64,000 nucleotides of DNA from Antribacter gilvus (GCF_003946865.1 NZ_QXTH01000004.1:248001-312000); one strand, 5' to 3'. Positions 8,547 to 18,481 are shown, counted from the stretch's first letter. The notes: generated by a model not told the origin, from the sequence alone. Numbers and translations: made by a program.

Positions 8547-9991
8547 GCCCACCACGAGAGAAGCTCCTCGCGCGCCGTGTCCTCGCCGAGCGGACCGCGC
8601 TCCATGCGCAGGTTCAGCAGGTGCTTGTACGCCTCGCCCACCTCGCGGCTCGGCGGGATCCCGAGGATCGCCATGATCTGGGTGCCGTCGAGGTCGGGAC
8701 GGATGGAGTCGATCTCCTCCCTCTCGCGCAGGGCGTCGATCCTCTTCTCCAGGTCGGTGTAGGCGTCGGAGAGCCGCTGCGCCTTGCGCTTGTTGCGGGT
8801 GGTCGAGTCGGCCCGGGTGAGCCGGTGCAGGCGCTCGAGCAGCGGGCCGGCGTCGGTCACGTAGCGACGGACCGCGGAGTCGGTCCACGTGCCCTCGCCG
8901 TACCCGTGGAACCGTAGGTGGAGCTCGACCAGGCGGGCCACGTCCTTGACCACCTGCTTCTCGTACTTCAGCTCCCGCAGGCGCTTCGCGACGAGCTTGG
9001 CGCCCACCACCTCGTGGTGGTGGAAGCTCACACCACCGCCCGGCTCGAAGCGGCGGGTGGCCGGCTTGCCCACGTCGTGGAGGAGGGAGGCGAGCCGGAG
9101 CACCAGGTCGGGCGCGGGCACCGGGCCGTCCGGGCTCGTCTCCTGCGCGATGGCCTGCTCCAGCACGGTCAGCGAGTGCTGGTAGACGTCCTTGTGGCGG
9201 TGGTGCTCGTCGATCTCGAGCTGGAGGGCGGGCAGCTCCGGCAGCACGTGGTCCGCGAGGCCCGTGTCCACGAGCACCTCGAGGCCCGCGCGCGGGTTGG
9301 CCGAGAGGAGGAGCTTCGACAGCTCCGCCTGGACCCGCTCGGCTGACACGATCTCGATGCGCGAGGCCATCGCGACCACCGCCGCGAGGGTGCCTGGTTC
9401 CACGTGAAACGAGAGCTGGCCGGCGAAGCGAGCCACCCGCATCATGCGCAGGGGGTCGTCGTCGAACGACCGCTCCGGCGCGATCGGGGTCCGCAGCACC
9501 TGGCGAGCCAGGTCCCCGAGGCCCTCGAACGGGTCCACGAAGGTGAGCTCCGGCAGGCGGACCGCCATCGCGTTGACCGTGAGGTCCCTGCGGGAGAGGT
9601 CGCCCTCCAGCGTGTCCCCGAACGCCACGAGCGGCTTGCGCGACGCCGGGTCGTACTCGTCGGTGCGGTAGGTGGTGACCTCCACGACGACGTCGTCGGC
9701 ACCGTCCCGCGCGAACCGGCGCGCCCCGATCGTGCCGAACTCCTTGCCGATGTCCCAGTGCGCGTCGCCCCAGCGGGCGAGGATCGCCTCGGTCTCGTCC
9801 GGGGTGGCGGACGTGGCGAAGTCGAGGTCGTTGCTCGCACGACCCAGGAACGCGTCCCGGACCGGGCCGCCGACGAGCGCGAGCTCGTGGCCCTCGGCGC
9901 GGAAGAGCTCGCCCAGCTCGAGAGCGGCGGGCGCCATCCGGGTCAGCACGGCGAGGGCTCGGCGCAGGAGATCCTGCTCAGGGGTAGGCAC
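8531..9991 (-). CDS. cca: CCA tRNA nucleotidyltransferase with HD domain
   Basis: Adds or repairs the 3' CCA of tRNAs. 486 residues, the usual actinobacterial length. The N-terminal class II nucleotidyltransferase motif LALVGGPVRDAFLG is followed by the metal-binding SNDLDFAT. The RNA-binding and neck region contains LTVNAMAV and FDDDPLRMMRVARFA. A central HD domain has HHRHKDVYQHS and LLHDVGKP. The gene equals M. tuberculosis pcnA in position, facing away from the nudix gene. Position 9396-9411 inside it holds a parS-type site. The 3' end is tandemly repeated beyond the stop codon. Confidence 0.95.
   Translation of the reverse strand: MPTPEQDLLRRALAVLTRMAPAALELGELFRAEGHELALVGGPVRDAFLGRASNDLDFATSATPDETEAILARWGDAHWDIGKEFGTIGARRFARDGADDVVVEVTTYRTDEYDPASRKPLVAFGDTLEGDLSRRDLTVNAMAVRLPELTFVDPFEGLGDLARQVLRTPIAPERSFDDDPLRMMRVARFAGQLSFHVEPGTLAAVVAMASRIEIVSAERVQAELSKLLLSANPRAGLEVLVDTGLADHVLPELPALQLEIDEHHRHKDVYQHSLTVLEQAIAQETSPDGPVPAPDLVLRLASLLHDVGKPATRRFEPGGGVSFHHHEVVGAKLVAKRLRELKYEKQVVKDVARLVELHLRFHGYGEGTWTDSAVRRYVTDAGPLLERLHRLTRADSTTRNKRKAQRLSDAYTDLEKRIDALREREEIDSIRPDLDGTQIMAILGIPPSREVGEAYKHLLNLRMERGPLGEDTAREELLSWWAARQA
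9396..9411. other. parS: parS-type site inside cca (variant)
   Basis: GGTTCCACGTGAAACG matches the ParB-binding parS consensus TGTTNCACGTGAAACA in its core 14 bases. It lies 12 kb from parB. Read on the minus strand it encodes FHVEP within cca. Confidence 0.65.
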
Positions 9992-10041
9992 GGCAACCGA
10001 TTCTCCCAGACGTTCCCGTGAGCGCGCCGCTCGTCCCGCTC

Positions 10042-10113
10042 CGCGAAGTAGTGCGCCCGTCCGGGGCCGTGGCGACTCCTGTCGCGCGTCCCGGACGGGC
10101 GCACTGCTTCGCG
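10042..10113. repeat. Long inverted repeat between divergent cca and nudix genes
   Basis: Left arm 10042-10064 (CGCGAAGTAGTGCGCCCGTC...) pairs with right arm 10091-10113 over 23 bp with one G-T mismatch and a 26-base loop. It lies in the promoter region between two divergent genes, so it is not an ordinary 3' terminator. It may be an operator, an RNA element in one leader, or a mobile palindromic repeat. Confidence 0.8.
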
Positions 10114-10167
10114 GTGGGCGGGCGAGGGCTGACCAGGACGCCTGTGCATACTCGGTAGGGTTGGGGC

Positions 10168-10800
10168 ATGTCCACCCCAGCGCCGGCGAGCGACCGTCCC
10201 GACGGTCGCCCCGACGTGCCTGCGCCGCCGGGCGGCGCTCCTCTCCGGGTGGATCCGAGCACGCTCCGGACGGTGCCGCCGGTCCCCCCGCCGCCGCACC
10301 TGCCCGTCGTCGACGAGACGTCGGCCGGCGGCCTGGTCCTCCGTGCCGCGTCCGGCACCTACGAGGCCGCCGTCCTCCTGCGCCGCAACCGCACGGGCCG
10401 GCTCGAGTGGTGCCTGCCCAAGGGGCACCTCGAAGGGGTGGAGACCCCCGAGGAGGCCGCGGTCCGCGAGATCCACGAGGAGACGGGGATCAGAGGCCGC
10501 ATCCAGGCGGACCTCGGCGTGATCGACTACTGGTTCACCGGCGAGGACCGGCGGGTGCACAAGGTGGTGCACCACTTCCTCCTGCGTGCGGAGAGCGGTC
10601 GCCTGACCGTGGAGGACGATCCTGACGGCGAGGCCGAGGACGCCCTCTGGGTCGCTATGGACGAGCTCCCCGACCGCCTGTCGTACCCCAACGAGCAGCG
10701 GCTCGCGGCCGCCGCACGGGAGCTGCTGGACAGCGACCCGGGCCTCCGAGAGGCCATGCGGACCGGCGAGCCCCCCACGGAGCCCACAGACCTGCCATGA
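10168..10800 (+). CDS. NUDIX hydrolase (MutT family)
   Basis: 210 residues. The Nudix box GHLEGVETPEEAAVREIHEE followed by TGI is intact (G-x5-E-x7-REU-x-EE-x-GU). A Pro/Ala-rich tail of about 45 residues precedes the domain. The family hydrolyses nucleoside diphosphate-X compounds and removes damaged nucleotides; this one matches the position of M. tuberculosis mutT4 (Rv3908). A TAGGGT hexamer at 10156 ends only 6 bases before the ATG, so the mRNA may be leaderless. Its TGA overlaps the ATG of the next gene (ATGA), so the two are translationally coupled. Confidence 0.9.
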   Translation: MSTPAPASDRPDGRPDVPAPPGGAPLRVDPSTLRTVPPVPPPPHLPVVDETSAGGLVLRAASGTYEAAVLLRRNRTGRLEWCLPKGHLEGVETPEEAAVREIHEETGIRGRIQADLGVIDYWFTGEDRRVHKVVHHFLLRAESGRLTVEDDPDGEAEDALWVAMDELPDRLSYPNEQRLAAAARELLDSDPGLREAMRTGEPPTEPTDLP

Positions 10801-13124
10801 CGCAGCAGCCTTCCGACCCGTCCCGCGTCGGGGCCACAGGCCTCCGCCGCCCGGTCCGCCTCCTCCCCAGGCTCGCCGCGCTCGCCGCGGCCCTCGTCGT
10901 CCTGGGCCCGTTCGCGGCCCCGGCCACGGCGGTCGGCCCGACGCCGGAGAGCGGGGCAGGCGCGACCCTCACCACCCAGGCCCTCACCACCCAGGGGGGC
11001 ACGGTCTCGGAGACCGCTCCGCTGGCGAAGGACCCCGTCACGGTGGAGCTCGCCGAGATGAGCCCGGCGACCGCCAAGGCGGGCGAGACCGTCACGATCA
11101 CCGCACGGGTCACGAACAACACCGAGGAGACGCTGTCCGGGGCCCGTGCCACGCTCCGCGTGCACTGGGCCGCGCTCACCGACCGCGAGGTCCTGGACGA
11201 GTGGGTCCACGCGCCGCTCCTCAACCCGAGCGACCGGAGCCTCCAGCGCGCCACGGGCCCGCTCCCGGTCCCGGAGCTGGCCCCCGGCCAGGCAGCGGAC
11301 GTGACCTTCACCTACACCCCGGCAGGCAACTTCGAGGGCTGGGGAGCCCGGCGCCTCGCCGTCAGCGTCACCGAGGGATCCGTGTCGCTCGGTGTCCTCC
11401 GGTCCTTCCTCGTGTACGACGCGCAGGACGCGGACAGCCCGGAATCCGTCTCCCCCGTCAGCCTCAGCGTCGCGCTCCCCGTCACAGGTCCGGCCGTCAA
11501 CCCGGGCGACCCCGAGGGGCAGGACGTGGAGCTGGCGCGGCTCGCCGCCAAGGGGAACCGGCTCGACAGCCTCCTCGAGGTGGCTCGCACCGGGAGCGTC
11601 TCGCTGGCGGTCGATCCCCAGGTGGTGGCCGCGGCCACCGCTTCGGGCGACCCCGCGCTCTCCGCCTGGGCCGAAGGCCTCGTCACCGCCGCTGCCGCGA
11701 CCACCACGTTCACGCTCCCCGCCTACGACCCCGATCCCGCCGCCCTGGCCCACTCCGGGATCGGCGCCGAGCCGGTGCGCTCGTTCCAGTCCGCGCCTCT
11801 GCCCGGGGACTGGCAGGTCCCCGCCGAGTGGGCGCAGAACCTGACCTGGCCCGCCGGCGGCACGACGACGGACCTGGCCACCCTCCGCACGGCCGTCGCC
11901 ACCGGCCGCGACCGCGTGGTCGTCGGCGGGGGCACCCTCGCACCCACGTCGAGCAGGATCACCCCCTCAGGGCTGGCCGACGTCCCGGTCGACGCCGGTA
12001 CCGCCTCCGTCGTCGTGAGCGATGCCGCCCTGACCGAGGCGTTCGTCAGCGCGACGGACACCGCCTGGACGTCCGCGGCGGGTGCGGAGGCCGCCGCGGC
12101 AGCCCCCGTCCCGGCCGCGCCCCGGGTCCCGACCGCACAGGGACGGCAGTGGCTGCTGGCCGAGGTCGCCGCGATCATCGCGTCGCGACCCACGGCAGCG
12201 CCCCACGTCGTGGTCGCCCTCCCGCGCACGTGGGCGCCCGACCTCGCGTCCTTCCAGGCCATCACCGAGGGGCTGACCGCCTCCGGGATGGTCCGCATGG
12301 CACCGCTCGCCGACCTCCTCGCCCAGCCCGCCCCAGCGGTGGACCGCGAGCCGCTCGCCGACCACGAGCCGCAAGAGACGGAGCTCGACCCGTCCACCGT
12401 GGCCGCGCTGGAGCGCGCGCGCTCCTCGATCGCCTCGTTCGCAACGGTCGCAGGTGACTCCGGGCCGGCCCTCGCGTCGTCAGCCATGCCGCACCTCACC
12501 GCGCCCCTGGCCGTCTCCTACAGCTCCCTCGGTCAGAACCGGGACGCGATGGTCCAGAGCGGGCTCGCCTTCGTCGAGGCCACGACCGGCTCCGTCGCCG
12601 TGGTCCCGCCGCGGTCGGGCATCAACCTGCTCACCGAGGACGCCAGCATCCCGGTCCGGGTGCGCAACGACCTCTCCATACCCGTCACGGTCATCGTGGT
12701 GCTGCGCCCGGACTCCCTCGGTCTGCAGGTCATCGACCGGCCCTCGCAGACCATCCCTGCCAAGAGCACAGCAGACGTGCCCGTCCCGGTGAGCGCGGCC
12801 GCCGGCTCCGGCGCCGTCGACGTCGCGGTACAGCTCCTGTCTCCCGCCCAGACCCAGATCGGCCCCGACACGAGCTTCGAGGTCCGCGTCCAGGCCGAGT
12901 GGGAAGAGATCGGGACGTGGATCGCGGCCGCGGGGATCGGTGTGCTGTTCGTCGCCGGGATCTGGCGTACCGTACGGCGCGGACGCTCGCCGAACCGTGC
13001 CACCCGTGAGGACGTGGAGGCTGCGACCGGCGAGATCGCGCGGGCGGCCGCGGCGGCAGCCGGGAGCACCGGGATGCACGACGCCGAGCACGCGCAGCCC
13101 GCGCACGCACGTCAGCCGAGGTAG
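10797..13124 (+). CDS. DUF6049 family secreted, membrane-anchored protein
   Basis: 775 residues. An N-terminal twin-Arg-like basic stretch (LRRPVRLLPR) precedes a hydrophobic signal region. A long extracytoplasmic part contains immunoglobulin-like segments (VTITARVTNNTEETLSGARAT; VRVRNDLSIPVTVIVVLRPD). A single C-terminal membrane helix (about residues 704-725, WIAAAGIGVLFVAGIW) is followed by a basic cytoplasmic tail. The family always sits between the mutT4-type nudix gene and murJ (M. tuberculosis Rv3909) and is presumed to act in envelope biogenesis; its biochemical function is not known. The start overlaps the nudix stop. A 32-base gap leads to murJ, so the three genes form one operon. 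Confidence 0.88.
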   Translation: MTQQPSDPSRVGATGLRRPVRLLPRLAALAAALVVLGPFAAPATAVGPTPESGAGATLTTQALTTQGGTVSETAPLAKDPVTVELAEMSPATAKAGETVTITARVTNNTEETLSGARATLRVHWAALTDREVLDEWVHAPLLNPSDRSLQRATGPLPVPELAPGQAADVTFTYTPAGNFEGWGARRLAVSVTEGSVSLGVLRSFLVYDAQDADSPESVSPVSLSVALPVTGPAVNPGDPEGQDVELARLAAKGNRLDSLLEVARTGSVSLAVDPQVVAAATASGDPALSAWAEGLVTAAAATTTFTLPAYDPDPAALAHSGIGAEPVRSFQSAPLPGDWQVPAEWAQNLTWPAGGTTTDLATLRTAVATGRDRVVVGGGTLAPTSSRITPSGLADVPVDAGTASVVVSDAALTEAFVSATDTAWTSAAGAEAAAAAPVPAAPRVPTAQGRQWLLAEVAAIIASRPTAAPHVVVALPRTWAPDLASFQAITEGLTASGMVRMAPLADLLAQPAPAVDREPLADHEPQETELDPSTVAALERARSSIASFATVAGDSGPALASSAMPHLTAPLAVSYSSLGQNRDAMVQSGLAFVEATTGSVAVVPPRSGINLLTEDASIPVRVRNDLSIPVTVIVVLRPDSLGLQVIDRPSQTIPAKSTADVPVPVSAAAGSGAVDVAVQLLSPAQTQIGPDTSFEVRVQAEWEEIGTWIAAAGIGVLFVAGIWRTVRRGRSPNRATREDVEAATGEIARAAAAAAGSTGMHDAEHAQPAHARQPR

Positions 13125-13156
13125 TCCCGGGGCACCGCCCCGGGGACGGGAGGACC

Positions 13157-14887
13157 ATGTCTCACCAGACCGCCACGAACGCCGGAGCATCCGGCGACCC
13201 CGGAGGCTCTTCGGGGGGCGGGGGCCAAGGTGCCCCGGGCGGCGCCGGAGGGTCGGGGCTCGGGCGAAGCTCGATCATCATGGCGGCCGGGACCGCCGCG
13301 TCGCGGGTGGCCGGCCTGGTCCGGAACGTCATGCTCGTCGCGGCGGTGGGCTCGATCGGTGTGGTCGCCGACTCCTTCGACGTCGCGAACAAGATCCCCA
13401 ACGTGATGTTCGCGATCCTCGCCGGCGGCGCGCTCAACGCCGTGCTCGTGCCGCAGATCGTCAAGGCGTACCGGGAGCACAACACCCAGGAGCGGCTCGA
13501 CAAGCTGCTGACCGTGGCCGGGGTCGGGATCCTCGCCCTCACCACGCTGCTCACCGCCGGGTCTTCTCTGGTGATCCTCCTCTACACGAAGGACTGGACC
13601 GCCGACCAGCTCGCCCTCGGCACGCTCTTCGCCTTCTGGTGCATCCCCCAGCTGTTCTTCTACGGGCTCTACGCCCTGCTGGGCCAGGTCCTCAACGCGC
13701 GCGGGCAGTTCGGCCCGTACATGTGGGCGCCCGTGATGAACAACATCGTGTCGATCATCGGGTTCGGCATCTTCCTGGTCGCGTTCGGCTCCGCCCCGAC
13801 CCAGGGCCTCGGTCTCCAGGGCTGGGACATGCCTCGGACGCTGCTCCTGGCGGGGACCGCGACCCTCGGGATCGCCGCCCAGGCCCTCGTGCTGATCATC
13901 CCGCTCTGGCGGTCCGGCTTCCGGTGGCACTTCCGCCTGGGCGTCCGCGGCATCGGCCTGCGCTCGGCAGGCACCGTGGCGGCGTGGACCTTCGCTGCAG
14001 TCCTGCTCGAGCAGGTGGGCATCCTCTACCTCACCCAGGTCGCCTCGAGCGCGCCGAAGCTCGCGGAAGACCTCACGGTGGCCGGTCCCGCCGCCTACAC
14101 GCAGGCCCTGATGATCTACCTGCTGCCCCACTCCCTGGTGACCGTCTCCATCGCCACGGCCCTGTTCACCGGGCTCAGCAGGGCAGCCGCGGCCGGCGAG
14201 ACGGAGCGGGTGCGGGGGGACCTCTCGCTCGGCGTGCGGACCGTCGGCGTCTTCACGGTCTTCGCCACCGTGGCGCTGACCGTGCTCGCCACGCCGGTGA
14301 CCGCGCTCCTCGTGCCCTCGACCGGTGAGCTGGGCGTCGCCGCGATCGCGCCGGTGCTCATCGCGTTGTCGCTCGGCCTGGTGCCGCTGGGCGCGATGGT
14401 CCTGATGAAGTGGGTCTACTTCGCGTACGAGGACGGCCGGTCCGTCTTCCTCATCACCGTGCCGTCGACGGTCGCGCTCGTGGTCGGCCTCTTCGCCGCG
14501 GTGCAGTGGCTCCCGCCGTCGACCTGGGTCATCGCGGCCGGTGGGTCGTACGCGCTGTCCAACTGGGTGACGGTGCTGCTCCGGACCAGCGGGCTGCGCA
14601 AGAAGCTCGGCGGCCTGGACTCCGTCCGCATCCTCACCCTCCACGTGCGGGCCGGCGTCGCCGCGGCGATCTCCGGCGCGGCGGCCTGGGGCGTGTACCG
14701 GCTCGTCGGCGGGAACGACGTCCTGGCATGGGACGGCCCCAGGATCCTCACCGTGCTCAACGCGCTGTGGGTGACGGCGCTCTGCGGCGGCGTCATGCTG
14801 CTTCTCTACCTGGCGCTGCTCAAGCTGTTCCGGGTGCGCGAGCTCGACACCCTCGCCCGCCCGCTGCTGCGCAAGCTCGGTCGCTGA
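13157..14887 (+). CDS. murJ: Lipid II flippase MurJ
   Basis: Exports lipid II across the cytoplasmic membrane for peptidoglycan synthesis. 576 residues with about 14 predicted membrane helices of the MOP superfamily. A Gly/Ser-rich cytoplasmic tail of about 35 residues is followed by the family start (MAAGTAASRVAGLVRNVMLV, DSFDVANKIPNVMFAILAGG, NAVLVPQIVKAY). It stops after the membrane domain. M. tuberculosis MviN continues into a pseudokinase and an extracellular domain, which here appear as a separate convergent gene (14965-16881). ATG at 13157 with GGGACGGGAGG upstream. Third gene of the nudix-DUF6049-murJ operon. Confidence 0.95.
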   Translation: MSHQTATNAGASGDPGGSSGGGGQGAPGGAGGSGLGRSSIIMAAGTAASRVAGLVRNVMLVAAVGSIGVVADSFDVANKIPNVMFAILAGGALNAVLVPQIVKAYREHNTQERLDKLLTVAGVGILALTTLLTAGSSLVILLYTKDWTADQLALGTLFAFWCIPQLFFYGLYALLGQVLNARGQFGPYMWAPVMNNIVSIIGFGIFLVAFGSAPTQGLGLQGWDMPRTLLLAGTATLGIAAQALVLIIPLWRSGFRWHFRLGVRGIGLRSAGTVAAWTFAAVLLEQVGILYLTQVASSAPKLAEDLTVAGPAAYTQALMIYLLPHSLVTVSIATALFTGLSRAAAAGETERVRGDLSLGVRTVGVFTVFATVALTVLATPVTALLVPSTGELGVAAIAPVLIALSLGLVPLGAMVLMKWVYFAYEDGRSVFLITVPSTVALVVGLFAAVQWLPPSTWVIAAGGSYALSNWVTVLLRTSGLRKKLGGLDSVRILTLHVRAGVAAAISGAAAWGVYRLVGGNDVLAWDGPRILTVLNALWVTALCGGVMLLLYLALLKLFRVRELDTLARPLLRKLGR

Positions 14888-14900
14888 TCCGTCTCAGCAC

Positions 14901-14934
14901 GAAGCGCCGAGGTCGTTGACGACCTCGGCGCTTC
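14901..14934. terminator. Bidirectional terminator hairpin
   Basis: Perfect 16-bp stem (GAAGCGCCGAGGTCGT and its complement) with a two-base centre, between the convergent murJ and pseudokinase genes. Confidence 0.85.
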
Positions 14935-14964
14935 TGTGTGCCGCGCTTCGCTGGAGAGCGGACG

Positions 14965-16881
14965 TCAGCTCAGGACGACCTCGTTGAGCTCGAGCCGGAA
15001 CTTCAGGTCGTCCTGGGACGGCGACTCGGGCAGCTGAGTGATCCAGATGACGATCGTGTCGGTGACGACCTCGCCGGAGAACGCGACCTGCGTGTCGGGC
15101 GAGAAGGTGCCCGAGGCCAGGACGGTCCCGCCGGCCGGGTCGTCGGCCGTGGTGTTACGCACCTCGAAGGCGCCACCGTTGCTGTTCGTGAGCAGCTGGA
15201 CCTTGCTCATCGGAGCGGGTTCCTGAAGGTGCACCACATAGCCGACGCCGGCCTTGAAGCCACCGAACTCGGGTCGCTTGTACGACGTGGTGTGCCAGAA
15301 GGTCGAGGGGTCGCTGTCGGTAGCCAGCTCGGCCTTCTCCGGGTACACCCCACCGGTGCCCTCGCCGCCGAGCGGGTCGACGGCCTCGCTGCTCTCGATG
15401 ACCGGGCGCGCGTCCGCGACCGGGGCGTCACCACCGCCGGCCGGGGCAGACGCCCCGGACTCGCCGGGGGCAGCGCTCGACGAGACGGTCGGCTGAGCCT
15501 CCGTGATGGGCGGCGTGGTGTCGTCCATGGCGTTGCTGATCGCCCAGATGAGACCGGCGACCACGCCGACGCCCACGATGCTCAGGACGATCGGCGTGGG
15601 GTTGACGCCGCCGCGCCGGGGCGCCGGCTGCGTCTCGAACCCCCCGTTCGGGTCCTGGTACCCGCCGTACCCGGCCTGGCCTGCCGCCGCGTAGGCAGCG
15701 GGGTCGTAGCCCTGGGGATATTGCTGTGGATAACCCTGCTGCTCAGGGGTCGGCGGAGCGTAACCCTGCTGGCCGTAGCCCTGCTGGGCATACTGCTGGT
15801 CGTAGCCGGGGGCCGCATACTGCGGGCCCGGCGGGGGCGGCACGGGCGTGTGACCCCCGTAACCGGCACCGGTGTTCTGCTCCGGCTGGTACTGGTAGTC
15901 GTCCTGTGGATAACCCTGGGCCTGGGGCGCCTGAGCGGCCCATCCGGCGGCGGGAACCGCACCTGTCCCGGTGTTACGAGCGATGCGCCCCGTGGAGGGA
16001 CGCCGCACCGGCGGGGTGCCCTCTGCTCCGAAGGCCCCGGCGATGGAATGTCGCTGCGGCTCCTCCGGGTTGGGCTGCACGAATCCAGGCAGCGAGGCCA
16101 CTACGGATACCTCCCCCCACGGCGCGAGGGCCGTGATCACGTCGTCGGGTGTCTTGGGTCCGGACGCGCCGCCCGACGCATCGAACGTGCGGGCCACCAG
16201 CGCGTCGAGCGCGGTGTCAGCATGTGGCACGAGCGAGGACAGCGGCACGACGGCGCCGTGCTCGTCTCGCTGCGCGGGCAGCGGTGGTGCGGTGGTGCGG
16301 GTGAGCCACGAGGCTTCGAGGTCGATGCCCGGCCAGCGGGCTGTCATAGCGTAGTAGAGGAGTGCGACGAGCCCGTGCGCGTCGGGGTAGGCGTTGAGCG
16401 TGTCGCCGCTCGCCAGACCGCCGTCGAGCCCCAGACCCGTCACGATCACACGGTGCCCGTCCACCCGCACGCTCTCGGGCCGCAGCGCCAGGTGGTGCAC
16501 CCCGCGCTGGTGAGCGGCCGCCAGAGCCGTGGCGGCCTCTCCGACCAGCGCACGGGCCTGCTGCGCGTCGACGAGCCCTCCCCCGACGATCTCCGTGAGG
16601 GACAGCCCGCTGAAGGGTTCGGTGATGACGTAGGGACGTGCCGCGTCCATCGTGCTGACGTCCAGCACGCGGGCCAGCCGCGGGTCGGAGACGAGCGCCG
16701 CCCGGCGGGCGGAGTCGAGGGCGTCTGCGGCATAGGGCCCGCTGACGAAGGTGATGCGTACCGCTCGGCCGAGGACCTGGTCCTCGGCCTCCCAGACCGC
16801 CGCTGCGGCAAGGTCGGTGGGGGCGGGCCGGATCAGCCTGTAGCGCTCGACCAGCACTGCGCCGGGCTCGACGGTGCTCAC
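14965..16881 (-). CDS. Membrane pseudokinase with discoidin-like extracellular domain
   Basis: 638 residues from a GTG at 16881 preceded by GAGGAGG. Residues about 10-265 follow a Hanks kinase fold ([31 protein letters not shown]) but the catalytic loop reads [10 protein letters not shown] instead of HRDLKPxN, so the catalytic Asp is absent: a pseudokinase. A Pro/Gln/Tyr-rich linker (about 300-400) precedes one membrane helix (about 425-448, [17 protein letters not shown]). The outer C-terminal domain (about 505-638; [20 protein letters not shown]) is discoidin/galactose-binding-like. The same architecture is fused to MurJ in M. tuberculosis MviN, where the phosphorylated pseudokinase binds FhaA to control peptidoglycan synthesis. 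Being a convergent neighbour of murJ, it is probably the split regulatory half. That role is inference. Confidence 0.85.
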   Translation of the reverse strand: MSTVEPGAVLVERYRLIRPAPTDLAAAAVWEAEDQVLGRAVRITFVSGPYAADALDSARRAALVSDPRLARVLDVSTMDAARPYVITEPFSGLSLTEIVGGGLVDAQQARALVGEAATALAAAHQRGVHHLALRPESVRVDGHRVIVTGLGLDGGLASGDTLNAYPDAHGLVALLYYAMTARWPGIDLEASWLTRTTAPPLPAQRDEHGAVVPLSSLVPHADTALDALVARTFDASGGASGPKTPDDVITALAPWGEVSVVASLPGFVQPNPEEPQRHSIAGAFGAEGTPPVRRPSTGRIARNTGTGAVPAAGWAAQAPQAQGYPQDDYQYQPEQNTGAGYGGHTPVPPPPGPQYAAPGYDQQYAQQGYGQQGYAPPTPEQQGYPQQYPQGYDPAAYAAAGQAGYGGYQDPNGGFETQPAPRRGGVNPTPIVLSIVGVGVVAGLIWAISNAMDDTTPPITEAQPTVSSSAAPGESGASAPAGGGDAPVADARPVIESSEAVDPLGGEGTGGVYPEKAELATDSDPSTFWHTTSYKRPEFGGFKAGVGYVVHLQEPAPMSKVQLLTNSNGGAFEVRNTTADDPAGGTVLASGTFSPDTQVAFSGEVVTDTIVIWITQLPESPSQDDLKFRLELNEVVLS

Positions 16882-17077
16882 AGGGACCTCCTCGCTCGGA
16901 TCGGGACAGTACCAGAGGTGTCGGGGCGGGTTCCGCCTCGCCATGCTACGCGGAGCGCGGCGTCCTGCCGCGTCGGATCAGCCTGTGACCACTGTATCGA
17001 CGTCCTTCTATATAGAGTGTTAGGGTCGGGCTGTGCCTACCGTCACGTGGACGGCAGGCCATCACGGGCTGCCGCCT

Positions 17078-17103
17078 GGAACACTGGGAACCGCCCGGGT
17101 GTT
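17078..17103 (+). promoter_or_regulatory. SigR/SigH-type promoter for trxBA
   Basis: GGAACA at 17078-17083 is followed by GTT at 17101-17103, i.e. GGAAC, 18 bases, GTT. This fits the thiol-oxidative-stress sigma factor consensus (S. coelicolor SigR, M. tuberculosis SigH), which drives trxB-trxA in those species. The predicted leader to the trxB start is about 50 bases. Confidence 0.6.
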
Positions 17104-17157
17104 GACGCGGGTGCTGCCTCGCGCCAGGGGTGGCAGACGCAGGACGAGGAGACGACG

Positions 17158-18111
17158 TTGACCGAACAGCAGACCGCCACGACCGTTCACGACGTGGTGA
17201 TCGTGGGCTCCGGCCCAGCCGGCTACACGGCGGCGATCTACGCGGCTCGCGCGGGCCTCGAGCCTGTCGTGGTCGCCGGTTCGGTGACCGCCGGCGGCGC
17301 CCTGATGAACACCACCGAGGTGGAGAACTTCCCGGGCTTTCCCGCGGGCATCCAGGGCCCTGACCTCATGGACGCCATGCGGGAGCAGGCCGAGAAGTTC
17401 GGCGCCCGCGTCGTCTGGGACGACGCCGAGCAGGTCGACCTCGGCGGCGACGTCAAGACGGTCGTCACGGGCGGCGGCGAGACGTTCCACGCCCGCTCGG
17501 TGATCCTCGCGACCGGTTCCGCGTACCGCGAGCTGGGCCTCCCCGAGGAGAAGCGGCTGTCCGGCCGGGGCATCTCCTGGTGCGCCACCTGCGACGGCTT
17601 CTTCTTCCGCGACCAGCACATCGCCGTCGTCGGCGGCGGCGACTCCGCGATGGAGGAGGCCACCTTCCTGACGCGCTTCGCGTCGAAGGTGACGATCGTC
17701 CACCGCCGCGACACGCTCCGCGCCTCCAAGATCATGGCCGACCGCGCCACCAACGACCCGAAGATCGAGTTCGCCTGGAACAGCGAGGTCGCGGGAGTGA
17801 GCGGCGAGAACAAGGTCGAGGCCGTGACGCTCCGCGACACCGCCACGGGCGAGACGCGCGAGCTGCCGGTCACCGGTGTCTTCGTCGCGATCGGCCACGA
17901 GCCCCGCACCGACCTGGTCAAGGGTCAGATCGACCTGGACCCGAACGGCTACGTCCTCGTCGAGGGCCGCACCACGCGGACGAACCTTCCCGGCGTCTTC
18001 GCCTGCGGCGACGCCGTGGACCACACCTACCGTCAGGCGATCACCGCCGCCGGCTCCGGCTGCGCCGCCGCCCTGGACGCCCAGGCGTACCTCGACGAGA
18101 TCGCCCACTGA
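17158..18111 (+). CDS. trxB: Thioredoxin reductase
   Basis: NADPH-dependent FAD enzyme that reduces thioredoxin. 317 residues from a TTG at 17158; GAGGAG lies about 6 bases upstream. The frame stays open far upstream, but similarity starts only here. FAD-binding [20 protein letters not shown] at the N terminus; redox-active CATC ([11 protein letters not shown], about residue 140); NADP-binding [13 protein letters not shown]-terminal FAD motif [20 protein letters not shown]. It is followed after 37 bases by trxA, the usual operon. No sigM or anti-sigma gene lies between murJ and trxB, unlike in mycobacteria. Confidence 0.97.
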   Translation: MTEQQTATTVHDVVIVGSGPAGYTAAIYAARAGLEPVVVAGSVTAGGALMNTTEVENFPGFPAGIQGPDLMDAMREQAEKFGARVVWDDAEQVDLGGDVKTVVTGGGETFHARSVILATGSAYRELGLPEEKRLSGRGISWCATCDGFFFRDQHIAVVGGGDSAMEEATFLTRFASKVTIVHRRDTLRASKIMADRATNDPKIEFAWNSEVAGVSGENKVEAVTLRDTATGETRELPVTGVFVAIGHEPRTDLVKGQIDLDPNGYVLVEGRTTRTNLPGVFACGDAVDHTYRQAITAAGSGCAAALDAQAYLDEIAH

Positions 18112-18148
18112 GACCGCACCGACCGACCGAGACAGAGGAGACACCCGT

Positions 18149-18481
18149 ATGAGCACCGTCAAGGTCACCGACGACACCTTCAAGGCCGAGGTCCTCGACT
18201 CCGACGTTCCCGTCCTCGTCGACTTCTGGGCAACCTGGTGCGGCCCGTGCCGCATGGTCGCCCCGATCCTCGAGGAGCTGTCCGACGAGTACGAGGGCAA
18301 GATCAAGATCGTCAAGCTCGACACCGACGAGAACCAGGCCACGGCCATGGCGTACGGGATCTTCTCCATCCCGACCCTGAACGTGTACCAGAACGGCGAG
18401 GTCGTGAAGTCGATCGTCGGCGCCCGCCCCAAGCGGGCGCTCGTCGAGGAGATCGAGCAGGTCCTCAGCCCGGCTGAGTAG
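18149..18481 (+). CDS. trxA: Thioredoxin
   Basis: Small cytoplasmic dithiol protein that reduces protein disulfides and ribonucleotide reductase; recycled by the upstream trxB product. 110 residues with the WCGPC active site ([15 protein letters not shown]) near residue 33 and the cis-Pro motif SIPTL. ATG at 18149 with AGAGGAG 8 bases upstream. A strong rho-independent terminator follows 22 bases after the stop. Confidence 0.97.
   Translation: MSTVKVTDDTFKAEVLDSDVPVLVDFWATWCGPCRMVAPILEELSDEYEGKIKIVKLDTDENQATAMAYGIFSIPTLNVYQNGEVVKSIVGARPKRALVEEIEQVLSPAE

Noticed and set aside
14938-17157. Upstream extension of the trxB frame (740 residues)
   Set aside because: Antisense to the pseudokinase gene; similarity to thioredoxin reductase begins only at 17158.
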